Part shown: in pieces, positions 23,981-30,681 of the stretch
Position numbering within the stretch: position 1 is the first letter of the stretch
How the letters are laid out: each line of letters opens with the position of its first letter
Source of the DNA: Novosphingobium sp.
GTDB lineage: Bacteria > Pseudomonadota > Alphaproteobacteria > Sphingomonadales > Sphingomonadaceae
Assembly: GCA_030697365.1 (NCBI GenBank)
Contig: JAUYQH010000021.1
Span: forward strand, 1 to 32,741
Reading direction: 5' to 3'
Length of the DNA: 32,741 nt
Translations under genes and position numbers: made by a program
Notes under the pieces: model-generated
What the model saw: the letters and a program-made list of their open reading frames with translations, nothing else
Database searches by the model: none
Told to the model about the DNA's origin: nothing

Positions 23981-24393
23981 CCTGGCCAGGGGTCGCCGGC
24001 CTCGACTTCATCGAACGAGCCAAAGTCGTCCATCTGCCGGGACCGCCCGGCACCGGCAGTGCCACATTGCCACCGCGCTCGCAGTCGATGCCGTGCGTGC
24101 CGGCGAAGCGGTCTACTTCATCCCGCTCGCCGATCTGATCGCCCAGCTTGCCAAGGCAGCGCGAAGGCATGCTCAGAATAAGAATCCGCTTCCTCGCCCG
24201 CGCATCGCTGCTCGTCGTCGATGAGATCGGACATCCCTGTCACTCCGGGCGACGCCAACCTGTTCGTCCTGCTCGCCAATGCCGGTTACGAAAAGGGCGC
24301 CATTGTCTTATCCGGGCATCGCCCTGCCGCCGGCAGTATCCGGCAAAGCATCCCCGCCCTGCTCAATAAGCGGCTGCGCCGCTTACTGAGGTA
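23981..24393 (+). pseudogene. Frameshifted IstB-like (IS21-family) ATP-binding protein remnant
   Basis: Pieces of the IS21 helper ATPase follow one another in changing frames: GLDFIERAKVVHLPGPPGTG (Walker A with the Lys lost at the shift), ALAVDAVRAGEAVYFIPLADLIAQLAKA, RFLARASLLVVDEIG (Walker B), and GDANLFVLLANAGYEKGAIVLSGHR, ending at a TGA near 24391. Two or more frameshifts and a missing ISTYGEW-like sector show it is inactive. No istA gene is present. It abuts the IS5 fragment in opposite orientation, as in nested or sequentially decayed insertions. Confidence 0.8.
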
Positions 24394-24612
24394 AGAAAAC
24401 GCTCATTTCCTGACTAACCACGAAAGTTGGCTTCTTCAGAATTCACCGAAATATCAGCGTGTTGTTTGGTCGCGAACTGCCCGCATGTCACATTCCAAAA
24501 CCGCTCGCGGTTCAGTCACGTCACGGAATATATTGGTCGCCATCCTTGCCCGACCGAGTCTGCCACGAGCGCCCGCGGCTTGAAGCAGAATGCGTGAGCG
24601 GCGCATTTGAGC

Positions 24613-24648
24613 GTGGGTAGAAATGTGGGTAACATGGATTGTGGATAA
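24613..24648 (+). repeat. Three iteron-like GTGGRTA repeats including a DnaA-box match
   Basis: GTGGGTA (24613-24619), GTGGGTAA (24625-24632) and GTGGATAA (24641-24648) recur at 12- and 16-bp spacing, just before an AT-rich stretch. The last, read as TGTGGATAA at 24640-24648, equals the reverse complement of the DnaA box TTATCCACA. This layout resembles a minimal replication-origin or iteron cluster, but no rep gene is nearby, so it may be vestigial or coincidental. Confidence 0.3.
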
Positions 24649-24691
24649 CCATATTATGCCTTATTATCATTATATTAGTTGACATTACGTG

Positions 24692-24710
24692 GATACCTCC
24701 CTCTCCGCCA
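24692..24710 (+). other. tRNA-Ser 3'-end-like sequence, candidate attachment site
   Basis: GATACCTCCCTCTCCGCCA matches the usual 3' end of bacterial tRNA-Ser genes (TCCCTCTCCGCCA with the CCA tail). The T-loop GTTCGAATC that should precede it is missing, so no tRNA is encoded. Short duplicates of tRNA 3' ends mark the ends of tRNA-integrated elements. Its place between insertion-sequence debris and a secretion operon fits an att remnant. This is inference from a short match. Confidence 0.4.
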
Positions 24711-25084
24711 ACCATGTAAATAATTAATACAGAAGGAAAAACAGCCTGCAAAGGCGCGCAGTTCCGCGCCATCTCGGCGGTTGGCCCGGTGTGCAGAGAG
24801 CAAGAAACGCCAGTGCTTCGAGCAGCTTTCAGCCCGATCTCTGTGGCCCTATGAGCTACTACGTGTGAATTGGCATCAATCCGGACACCTTTTAGACTTG
24901 ATGGCCAAGTCGCTGATTTGGCTCAAAACGCCTAAGTCGAGCCGAGTCCCGATCGGCGCCGACTGGGACCCCTCCGGCGATCTGAAAGTCGCAGCGCATC
25001 AACTGCCTAGCTGACAGGGATGTGGGGGCCCGACTGGACGCCTATTTACAGGCATATCCATTGATTCTTGATCTTTACGCAAGC

Positions 25085-25882
25085 TTACCAAAAAAAGTTG
25101 TAAATGACATCTACAACACGCCCTCTAAAAACATCCACCAGGAGAACGTCATCGTAGTATCGGACCCACCTGTAGCTACCCGTCGCCGGCGGCAGACGGT
25201 AACGCCACGGATCATTGATAATATAGCCCGATGAGTAATATTGCCTGCCAAGCGAGAAACCTACAGAATAGCGGCGATACCCATAGGCTGAGCCAAACGG
25301 ATCGTAATATCCCGGCGCCTGATAGAGTGATCCATAGCGGCTACGGTAGCTACGCCAATCATAGTTTTGATTCCCCCGCCAGTTACGGTCCCATTCGCGG
25401 TGTAAAGTCTGGTGATCCCGATTCACATCGCGATGAAACACGCGGTGTTCGCGCCGTGTGGGGTCGCTGCGGTGAATCTCGCGGTGATCAGCGCGGTAAC
25501 CCCGATGCGTGTCGCTGTGTACTTCCTGGTGCTCCTGGCGGTGGTCGCGCTTGACCTCTCGATGAAATTGGCGGTGTTCGCGTTTAGACGGATTTTCGCG
25601 GTGGAGCTCCCGATGTTCCTGCCGATATTCTCGATGCAGTCCACGATGCTCGTCGCGAACGACGGGAGCATTATGATGAACGTCGGGTGCCTGCCTCGGC
25701 TCGCGCTGATCTGTGCTGACTCGCTCAGTAACAAAGCCGCCGAAGCCGTCTTGTCGCTCGCTCATCACCGGTGTTTGATGGTGCGCCTCATGAGTCCCGG
25801 GCTCCCTGTCCTGCTCCGCCTGACTTGCCGAAGCGGGCGTCGCACCTGCCGCGAGCAATATGGCGATTATGGTTTTGCGCAT
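25085..25882 (-). CDS. RcnB-like periplasmic protein with His/Arg/Glu-rich repeats
   Basis: The ATG at 25882 (GGAG 7 nt upstream) gives 265 residues. A signal peptide (about 1-20, ending ASA) is followed by an Asp/Glu/His-rich stretch. Then, from about residue 78 to 170, come imperfect repeats of the type HREYRQEHRELHREN, including HREVKRDHRQEHQEVH. The C-terminal domain (YSSGYIINDPWRYRLPPATG, then YRWVRYYDDVLLVDVFRGRVVDVIYNFFW) is that of RcnB, a periplasmic factor in Ni/Co homeostasis. Metal binding by the repeats is plausible, though this family is very common in sphingomonads and most members are uncharacterised. It follows virB11 by 174 bp in the same direction and may not be part of that operon. 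Confidence 0.82.
   Translation of the reverse strand: MRKTIIAILLAAGATPASASQAEQDREPGTHEAHHQTPVMSERQDGFGGFVTERVSTDQREPRQAPDVHHNAPVVRDEHRGLHREYRQEHRELHRENPSKREHRQFHREVKRDHRQEHQEVHSDTHRGYRADHREIHRSDPTRREHRVFHRDVNRDHQTLHREWDRNWRGNQNYDWRSYRSRYGSLYQAPGYYDPFGSAYGYRRYSVGFSLGRQYYSSGYIINDPWRYRLPPATGSYRWVRYYDDVLLVDVFRGRVVDVIYNFFW
25090..25117 (-). terminator. Possible weak intrinsic terminator overlapping the RcnB-like stop
   Basis: On the minus strand GTTGTA/TACAAC (25112-25117 with 25097-25102) can pair as a 6-bp stem and is followed at once by seven T residues. The element lies inside the last codons of the gene. The stem is short and AT-rich, so termination would be modest. Confidence 0.35.
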
Positions 25883-26056
25883 GCTACGACTCCAGCCCGA
25901 CAGACGAGCCTTCGAAACTTACTCCTGCAATCTGACCCGTCGCTGAACCAGGCATATCGCCCACAGCGCCAGGCGAAGAGGGGTCTGAGCTTCCGCGGAC
26001 AGGAATCCCAGCCTCGGTTGACCAGCCTTGGGCAGCGGTCTTCGCGGATGAGGCAA

Positions 26057-27034
26057 CTACCTTGTGAGCTCGATGGATGAAACAACCCGATTGCCGTCGG
26101 CGCGGTCGAGCTGGACAAAGATATCGACGGTTCCTCGAACATAGTCGATCAGCTCGTCACGACCGAGTTCGGTGCCACCCATCATCGCCATCAGCGCCAA
26201 CTGCTCTACCGCACCGCGGGGAGAACTGGCATGAACCGTGGTGATCGAGCCGGGATGGCCGGTTCCGACCGCCCTGAGCCAGCTCATGGCCTCCGCGCCG
26301 CGCACTTCCCCCATGATGATCCGGTCGGGCCGCAACCGTAGCGCCGCCTCGACGAGGTCCGCGGGGCTGACCGAGGCTTCGCCCAGCCGTCCCCGTACCG
26401 CGATCAAGCCCACCGCGTTCTCATGGGTAAGTTGGATTTCGGGGGTGTCTTCGATCAGGACGAACCGCTCGGCGACGGGCGCTTCCTTTAACAGTGCGTT
26501 GAGGAACGTGGTCTTGCCCGTCCCGGTCGCGCCAGCGATGACGATCGTCTTGCGCATCTCGACTGCCCGCTTGAGGAATGCGAGCGTTTGTCCCGATTCG
26601 AGCAACTGCGCCAACTCAAGTGCTTGTGCTTCCTGCTCGAGTGCGAAAGTGCCGATCCTGGCAAACGCCCCGGTCGCAACGTAATCCGACAATCGCAAGT
26701 CGGGCATGCTGTGCTTGCGGATCGCGACGATGACATGGCCGCGCGTTGCCGGCGGCGCGCAGATCTGCACTCGCGAGCCATCGGGCAATGTGCTGGCGAG
26801 GAGCGGGTGTTCCCGATTGATCCCCTGATCGGAACTTGCCGCAATCTGATGCGCCAGCCGCCAAAGCGATGCGTCGTCAAACGCGGGGACAGTATGCCGC
26901 TCGGTTCCCTCCGCCGTCTCCAGCCACAGCTCACCAGGACGATTGACGAACAGGTCGGTAACGTCATCGCGACTCAGGAATGGCGCCAGCGGCGTGAGGA
27001 ATGCGTCGAGATAAACGCGCTGCGTTGCACTCAT
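26057..27034 (-). CDS. virB11: VirB11-family type IV secretion ATPase
   Basis: This 325-residue hexameric traffic ATPase starts at 27034, overlapping the virB10 stop (ATGA). The N-terminal domain (about 10-140) contains DVTDLFVNRPGELWLE and GSRVQICAPPATRGHVIVAIRKHS. The RecA-like domain has Walker A GATGTGKT at 168-175, then VLIEDTPEIQL (Asp box), RPDRIIMGEVRGAEAM (Walker B region) and GHPGSITTVHASSP (His box). These are the full set of VirB11/GspE motifs, so it should be active. It powers pilus or substrate export from the inner-membrane face. It is the last gene of the visible operon. Confidence 0.95.
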   Translation of the reverse strand: MSATQRVYLDAFLTPLAPFLSRDDVTDLFVNRPGELWLETAEGTERHTVPAFDDASLWRLAHQIAASSDQGINREHPLLASTLPDGSRVQICAPPATRGHVIVAIRKHSMPDLRLSDYVATGAFARIGTFALEQEAQALELAQLLESGQTLAFLKRAVEMRKTIVIAGATGTGKTTFLNALLKEAPVAERFVLIEDTPEIQLTHENAVGLIAVRGRLGEASVSPADLVEAALRLRPDRIIMGEVRGAEAMSWLRAVGTGHPGSITTVHASSPRGAVEQLALMAMMGGTELGRDELIDYVRGTVDIFVQLDRADGNRVVSSIELTR

Positions 27035-28146
27035 CGCATCGGTCCGACGCGGGTGAAATCGAGATCGCGGGCAACGAAGATGCGCACGGCCGCGCCTTGC
27101 CGGGTCGTAATCGTTGGCGGAATATCGGTACCACGTGAGGCTTGGCCGGCAAGCGAGGACGCTTCGCTGGCTGTACTGACCACAACTGTCGAGCCGCCGC
27201 TGACCGATGCCGCCGCAGCATTGATCCCTCCGGTCAGCACGGACAGCAGGATCGCTCCGCCAAAACGCTGGAAGAAATGGCGGTTGACCTTGCCACCCAC
27301 CCCGCCACGACCAAGTTCGTCGACCGCCGGCGAGGCCAGTTCGACCGAAACTCCGTCCGGGCGGATCAGGCGCGTCCACAAGATGAAAACCCGCGAGGCG
27401 CCTTGCGCCACTCCGGACTTGTACTGTCCGATGATCCGGCTCCCCGCGGGGATCAACACGGCCGAACCGTCGAAACTGTAGACGTCGCGCTGGGTCAGTG
27501 CCCGCGCATAGCCGGGCAGATCGGAATTGAGCGCAGTTTCCATCACCGCGCCGATGATCGCGCCCTGCGGAACCAGTCGGCTGAGCCCAGTCATGTGTTG
27601 AGCCTGAACCGCTTGCGTTTCCTCGCTGCCGACGCGGGCAGCGAAGCGTTCGGTATCCGACAGGGTCTTGGCCGTTTCTGAACTGGCCCCCCCCGCAGTT
27701 CCGGGTTCGATTGCCGCCGTGCCGGGCGCCGGACCGCCTGTCCTGGCGCTCTCGTTCTGGACCAGATCTACGATCAGTGTGGGCGCGCGAAGCCGCTCTC
27801 GCGCGCGATCGGCGGTGCCACTCCCCGCAGCGGCCGGACGCAGTGTGTTGTCGAACCGCGCGACCGGCGTCACGGTCGATGGGGGAGAATTGGGGATCAG
27901 CAAGGTGGGCGGTGGAGCAGCCGCGACGACCGCGGTGTTCGGCGTAAGGATGGCGGGGGCAGGGACCGCAGTCGCTGCGAGCGGGGGCAGGGAATCTTCG
28001 AGCGAGCCCTGTGCCGCGCGCGCATCGGAGAGCCACATGAACACTCCCACCCCAAATGCGCCGAGCACAGAGACCACCGCAGTTGTCGAGATGCGTCTGG
28101 CTGGCTGCGCGACTGCCGGGCGATTGACGGGGATTTCTTCGCTCAC
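27031..28146 (-). CDS. virB10: VirB10/TrbI-family type IV secretion channel protein
   Basis: This 371-residue protein starts at a GTG at 28146, overlapping the virB9 stop (GTGA). A short cytoplasmic N-terminus (about 1-20) is followed by a single membrane helix (TTAVVSVLGAFGVGVFMWL) and a long Pro/Ala-rich periplasmic linker. The C-terminal TrbI beta-barrel domain begins around 190 with LVPQGAIIGAVMETALNSDLPG and continues through RDVYSFDGSAVLIPAGSRIIGQYKSG and LASPAVDELGRGGVGGKVNRHF. The following hydrophobic FGGAILLSVLTGGI corresponds to the antenna/outer-membrane helix region. It bridges both membranes and senses energy from the ATPases. Confidence 0.95.
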   Translation of the reverse strand: MSEEIPVNRPAVAQPARRISTTAVVSVLGAFGVGVFMWLSDARAAQGSLEDSLPPLAATAVPAPAILTPNTAVVAAAPPPTLLIPNSPPSTVTPVARFDNTLRPAAAGSGTADRARERLRAPTLIVDLVQNESARTGGPAPGTAAIEPGTAGGASSETAKTLSDTERFAARVGSEETQAVQAQHMTGLSRLVPQGAIIGAVMETALNSDLPGYARALTQRDVYSFDGSAVLIPAGSRIIGQYKSGVAQGASRVFILWTRLIRPDGVSVELASPAVDELGRGGVGGKVNRHFFQRFGGAILLSVLTGGINAAAASVSGGSTVVVSTASEASSLAGQASRGTDIPPTITTRQGAAVRIFVARDLDFTRVGPMR

Positions 28147-28829
28147 GGAGTCGTTCCATTCATAGGGGCCACGGTTGCGACTTGCTTGCCTGTCCGTAGC
28201 GTAAAGCGGCCACCGGTCTGCTGGACGATCATGACGCGGCCGCGCGTCGAAGAGTTGACGAGGGTTTCGTCTTTGCCCGGACCGCCCGCAAAAATTGCGG
28301 GAATGACTTTATCGGGGCCGAACTCGAAATAGGTCATCAGGCCATCGTCCCAGACCCGGGTGGGAACGATCCCGATATCGCCGGCCATCGCATAGCTATA
28401 GTTCAGCAGCGGCGGTGGCGGCAGCAGCGGCTCCTCGACTGCGACGACGATTTCGCGCGGATAATCGAAGCGGACGATCCACGGCGTCGTCGCATTGCGG
28501 GGCGCAACCTCGAGCGAGAAGGCATAGCGACGACGGTCGGTCACCACAGTCATATTGGTTGAGGCGTTGCGTCCCAACGGCTTGAGAAACAGGTTGCGCG
28601 CCCGCTTGTTCGGGGTGACCTGCCAAGCAAGCGCATCGCCGATCGATACGTTTTCGATCCGCTCGTCGGGCGCGAATTCGAGCATGATCTGCCAGCCCAA
28701 TGCGCCTTGCAGGCGAACCACCTCGTCCGCGTCATAAAACACCGTCTGGATGTGCGGGTCGGCCGGACCCGGCACCGGCGAGCGTGCGGCGACAAGCAAC
28801 AAACACATGATTGTGAAAGCGATTCTCAC
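28143..28829 (-). CDS. virB9: VirB9-family type IV secretion outer-membrane complex protein
   Basis: This 228-residue protein starts at a GTG at 28829 that overlaps the virB8 stop; an ATG seven codons in is an alternative. A short signal peptide (IAFTIMCLLLVAA) is followed by the VirB9 N-terminal domain (IQTVFYDADEVVRLQGALGWQIMLEF, DALAWQVTPNKRARNLFLKPL, TNMTVVTDRRRYAFSLEV). The C-terminal domain is LLNYSYAMAGDIGIVPTRVWDDGLMTYFEF, then VNSSTRGRVMIVQQTGGRFTLRTG. With VirB10 it forms the outer-membrane core ring. The usual VirB7 lipoprotein partner is not encoded between its neighbours. Confidence 0.95.
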   Translation of the reverse strand: MRIAFTIMCLLLVAARSPVPGPADPHIQTVFYDADEVVRLQGALGWQIMLEFAPDERIENVSIGDALAWQVTPNKRARNLFLKPLGRNASTNMTVVTDRRRYAFSLEVAPRNATTPWIVRFDYPREIVVAVEEPLLPPPPLLNYSYAMAGDIGIVPTRVWDDGLMTYFEFGPDKVIPAIFAGGPGKDETLVNSSTRGRVMIVQQTGGRFTLRTGKQVATVAPMNGTTP

Positions 28830-29497
28830 GGTGCAAGTCCTTCCGCGTCGCGACGGTACCTGGTCACGAGAAAACCGAGCGGATTGTCGTAGCGATCCTC
28901 CATCCGCAACGGACGCCCGCTGAAACCAAAGCTGATCGCTGCAACATTTGCCGCTGGCGGCAAGGGCGCGGCGCCGGCATTGGTCCGGATCGCATCGAAC
29001 CGAACGATCGCGGCACCCGCGGCGATGAGCGAGACGCTGCGGACACGGATCGCAATGGTATCGCCCTTGTTCAGCGTGCGCAGCGGGCTGGATGGATTGT
29101 TCGCGGCCATCTGGGCGACATACGCGGTTGCGACCGCGGGTGCGGACATCACCCGCACGCGGCGATACTGCCGCGCGAGGTCGGTCGCGTCGAAAGTTTC
29201 GCGAGCCACGACATAACCCGCGAGTTGCGCCTGTATAACTGCTTCGTTCTGCGTCAAACGGCCCGATTTGAGCGTGGTCGCGACTTCGGTCGCGCCGGTC
29301 AGCCGATCGACCGTCACCACGAACGGTTCGACGGTCTTGAGCGGCACAAGGAAAACAAGTGTCAACGCCAGGATCAACGCGATGGCCGCGGCAATTGCGG
29401 CTGCGATCCACGCGATGCGCGTTTCGCGGGCCGAGCTGGCAACTTTGCCATCGGCCCAGGTCCGGGCAGCTTGGTAATAGTCTTCACGTTCGCTCAT
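28826..29497 (-). CDS. virB8: VirB8-family type IV secretion inner-membrane protein
   Basis: This 223-residue protein starts at 29497, where its ATG overlaps the virB6 stop. It has a cytoplasmic N-terminus (SEREDYYQAARTWADGKV), a single membrane helix at about 28-52 (IAWIAAAIAAAIALILALTLVFLV), and an NTF2-like periplasmic domain with PFVVTVDRLTGATEVATTLK, ARQYRRVRVMSAPAVATAYVAQ and NPLGFLVTRYRRDAEGL, all characteristic of VirB8. It acts as an assembly factor linking inner-membrane and periplasmic parts of the channel. Confidence 0.95.
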   Translation of the reverse strand: MSEREDYYQAARTWADGKVASSARETRIAWIAAAIAAAIALILALTLVFLVPLKTVEPFVVTVDRLTGATEVATTLKSGRLTQNEAVIQAQLAGYVVARETFDATDLARQYRRVRVMSAPAVATAYVAQMAANNPSSPLRTLNKGDTIAIRVRSVSLIAAGAAIVRFDAIRTNAGAAPLPPAANVAAISFGFSGRPLRMEDRYDNPLGFLVTRYRRDAEGLAP

Positions 29498-30681
29498 GCG
29501 TCCCTCCGGGTGGCGGCGCGCGACGACCGGGCAAGACCACGCGAGCGCGGCCCAGGCGGGCGAAGCGGCGCTATCATTACGGCTCCCGCGTCCGCCGCTC
29601 CACGCGCGGCGACACGGCTTTCCCGCGACCGTGTCGTCGCCAGTGCAGACGCGGCACCGCGAGCACCGACGTTTGCCGCAGGATCATCGCGCCGGGCGCT
29701 AACATCGAGTGATTGGGCTAGTCGCGCAGCCGACGATTGCGTCCCAGGTGCGACCGCGCGGTCGTCGGAAGTCGTTACCACGGTGGGCTCGGTATCACGG
29801 GTAGGCGAACCGCTACGATCGCGCGGGAGGCGAATGCCACGCGCGATACGACCGGCCGACTTGAGCGCGAACAAGGAGGCAATCGCAAAGACCACCGTAA
29901 CCAGACCCACCGGCATCACGGTTGCAGTCTCGAACGTTCCGGCGGCCTGTTCGGCCAACAGTCGAGCGATGACCGGCCCGATGATCGCCATTTCGACCGC
30001 TGCCAGGATAAGCACGAACAGCGGCACGAGTGCTGCGGTCGCCATCGCCCCCAGCCAGGCCTGCGCCATCCCCCGCGTCGCGTCGAACAAAAGCAAGCCG
30101 GCCATGGCCGGGGCGATCGCGAGCAGCAGCGCCAGGACCACGCGAACCGCGACCATGACTCCCACGATCGACAAGGCAAGCAGCAATGCTGAAACATTCA
30201 GGACCATCGCCGCCGCCGCCGGACCGCCAACCAAGGGCGAGGCGATCCCGGCACGCGTCCTGTAGCCGACCGAAGCCGCCTCAAGGTTGTTGAGCGCGAC
30301 TTGCAGGCTTTCAAGCGGATCAGACGCGCCGATTCCCGAAAGCAGTTGGGCGGCTATGCGGGCTGGCGCGCGGGCGAAGGTATCGTATGCCAGGGTTTGC
30401 CAGGCTTCCCAGGATGTCGCGACGACCAGTACCACGCCGATCTTGATGGTCAGCCCGACCGCGTCGGACAGAACAAGCCCACGGCCGAGAAGAAGGCGAT
30501 AGCCGAACAAAGCCACCGCGATCACCAGCAACGACGTCAACACCGCTCCGACGGGGCCGCCCGGATCGGCCATCGCCGCATAACCGCGCTCGACCAGGCC
30601 GAAAGCCTGGCAGTCGGTGGTGGCGAGCAAGCTGGCGACAAGCCCTTCAGGACCCGCTGGGGTGCAGAAGTCGGGGTTCAT
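29494..30681 (-). CDS. virB6: VirB6/TrbL-family polytopic inner-membrane protein
   Basis: The ATG at 30681 overlaps the virB4 stop (ATGA) and gives 395 residues. There are several hydrophobic segments: VLTSLLVIAVALFGYRLLLG, LTIKIGVVLVVATSW, AAAMVLNVSALLLALSIVGVM, VRVVLALLLAIAPAMAGLLL, TAALVPLFVLILAAVEMAI and MPVGLVTVVFAIASLFAL. The family motif WEAWQTLAYDTF lies between the first two or three. The last 110 residues form a long, basic, Ala/Arg/Ser-rich cytoplasmic tail that is poorly conserved in the family. VirB6 makes part of the inner-membrane channel. Confidence 0.92.
   Translation of the reverse strand: MNPDFCTPAGPEGLVASLLATTDCQAFGLVERGYAAMADPGGPVGAVLTSLLVIAVALFGYRLLLGRGLVLSDAVGLTIKIGVVLVVATSWEAWQTLAYDTFARAPARIAAQLLSGIGASDPLESLQVALNNLEAASVGYRTRAGIASPLVGGPAAAAMVLNVSALLLALSIVGVMVAVRVVLALLLAIAPAMAGLLLFDATRGMAQAWLGAMATAALVPLFVLILAAVEMAIIGPVIARLLAEQAAGTFETATVMPVGLVTVVFAIASLFALKSAGRIARGIRLPRDRSGSPTRDTEPTVVTTSDDRAVAPGTQSSAARLAQSLDVSARRDDPAANVGARGAASALATTRSRESRVAARGAADAGAVMIAPLRPPGPRSRGLARSSRAATRRDA

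Larger units (their letters stand above)
24394..25084. other. Non-coding junction region, AT-rich in the middle
   Basis: No convincing gene lies between the istB remnant and the RcnB-like gene. Short frames (for example 24781-25014 on the plus strand) have no recognisable domain. The stretch 24600-24760 is much richer in A+T than the rest of the window. It holds GTGGRTA repeats (24613-24648) and a tRNA-Ser-3'-end-like sequence (24692-24710). The remainder may be further insertion-sequence debris. Confidence 0.5.

Noticed and set aside
24781..25014. 77-residue plus-strand frame
   Set aside because: No Shine-Dalgarno, no recognised domain, lies in degraded junction DNA; could be insertion-sequence debris.
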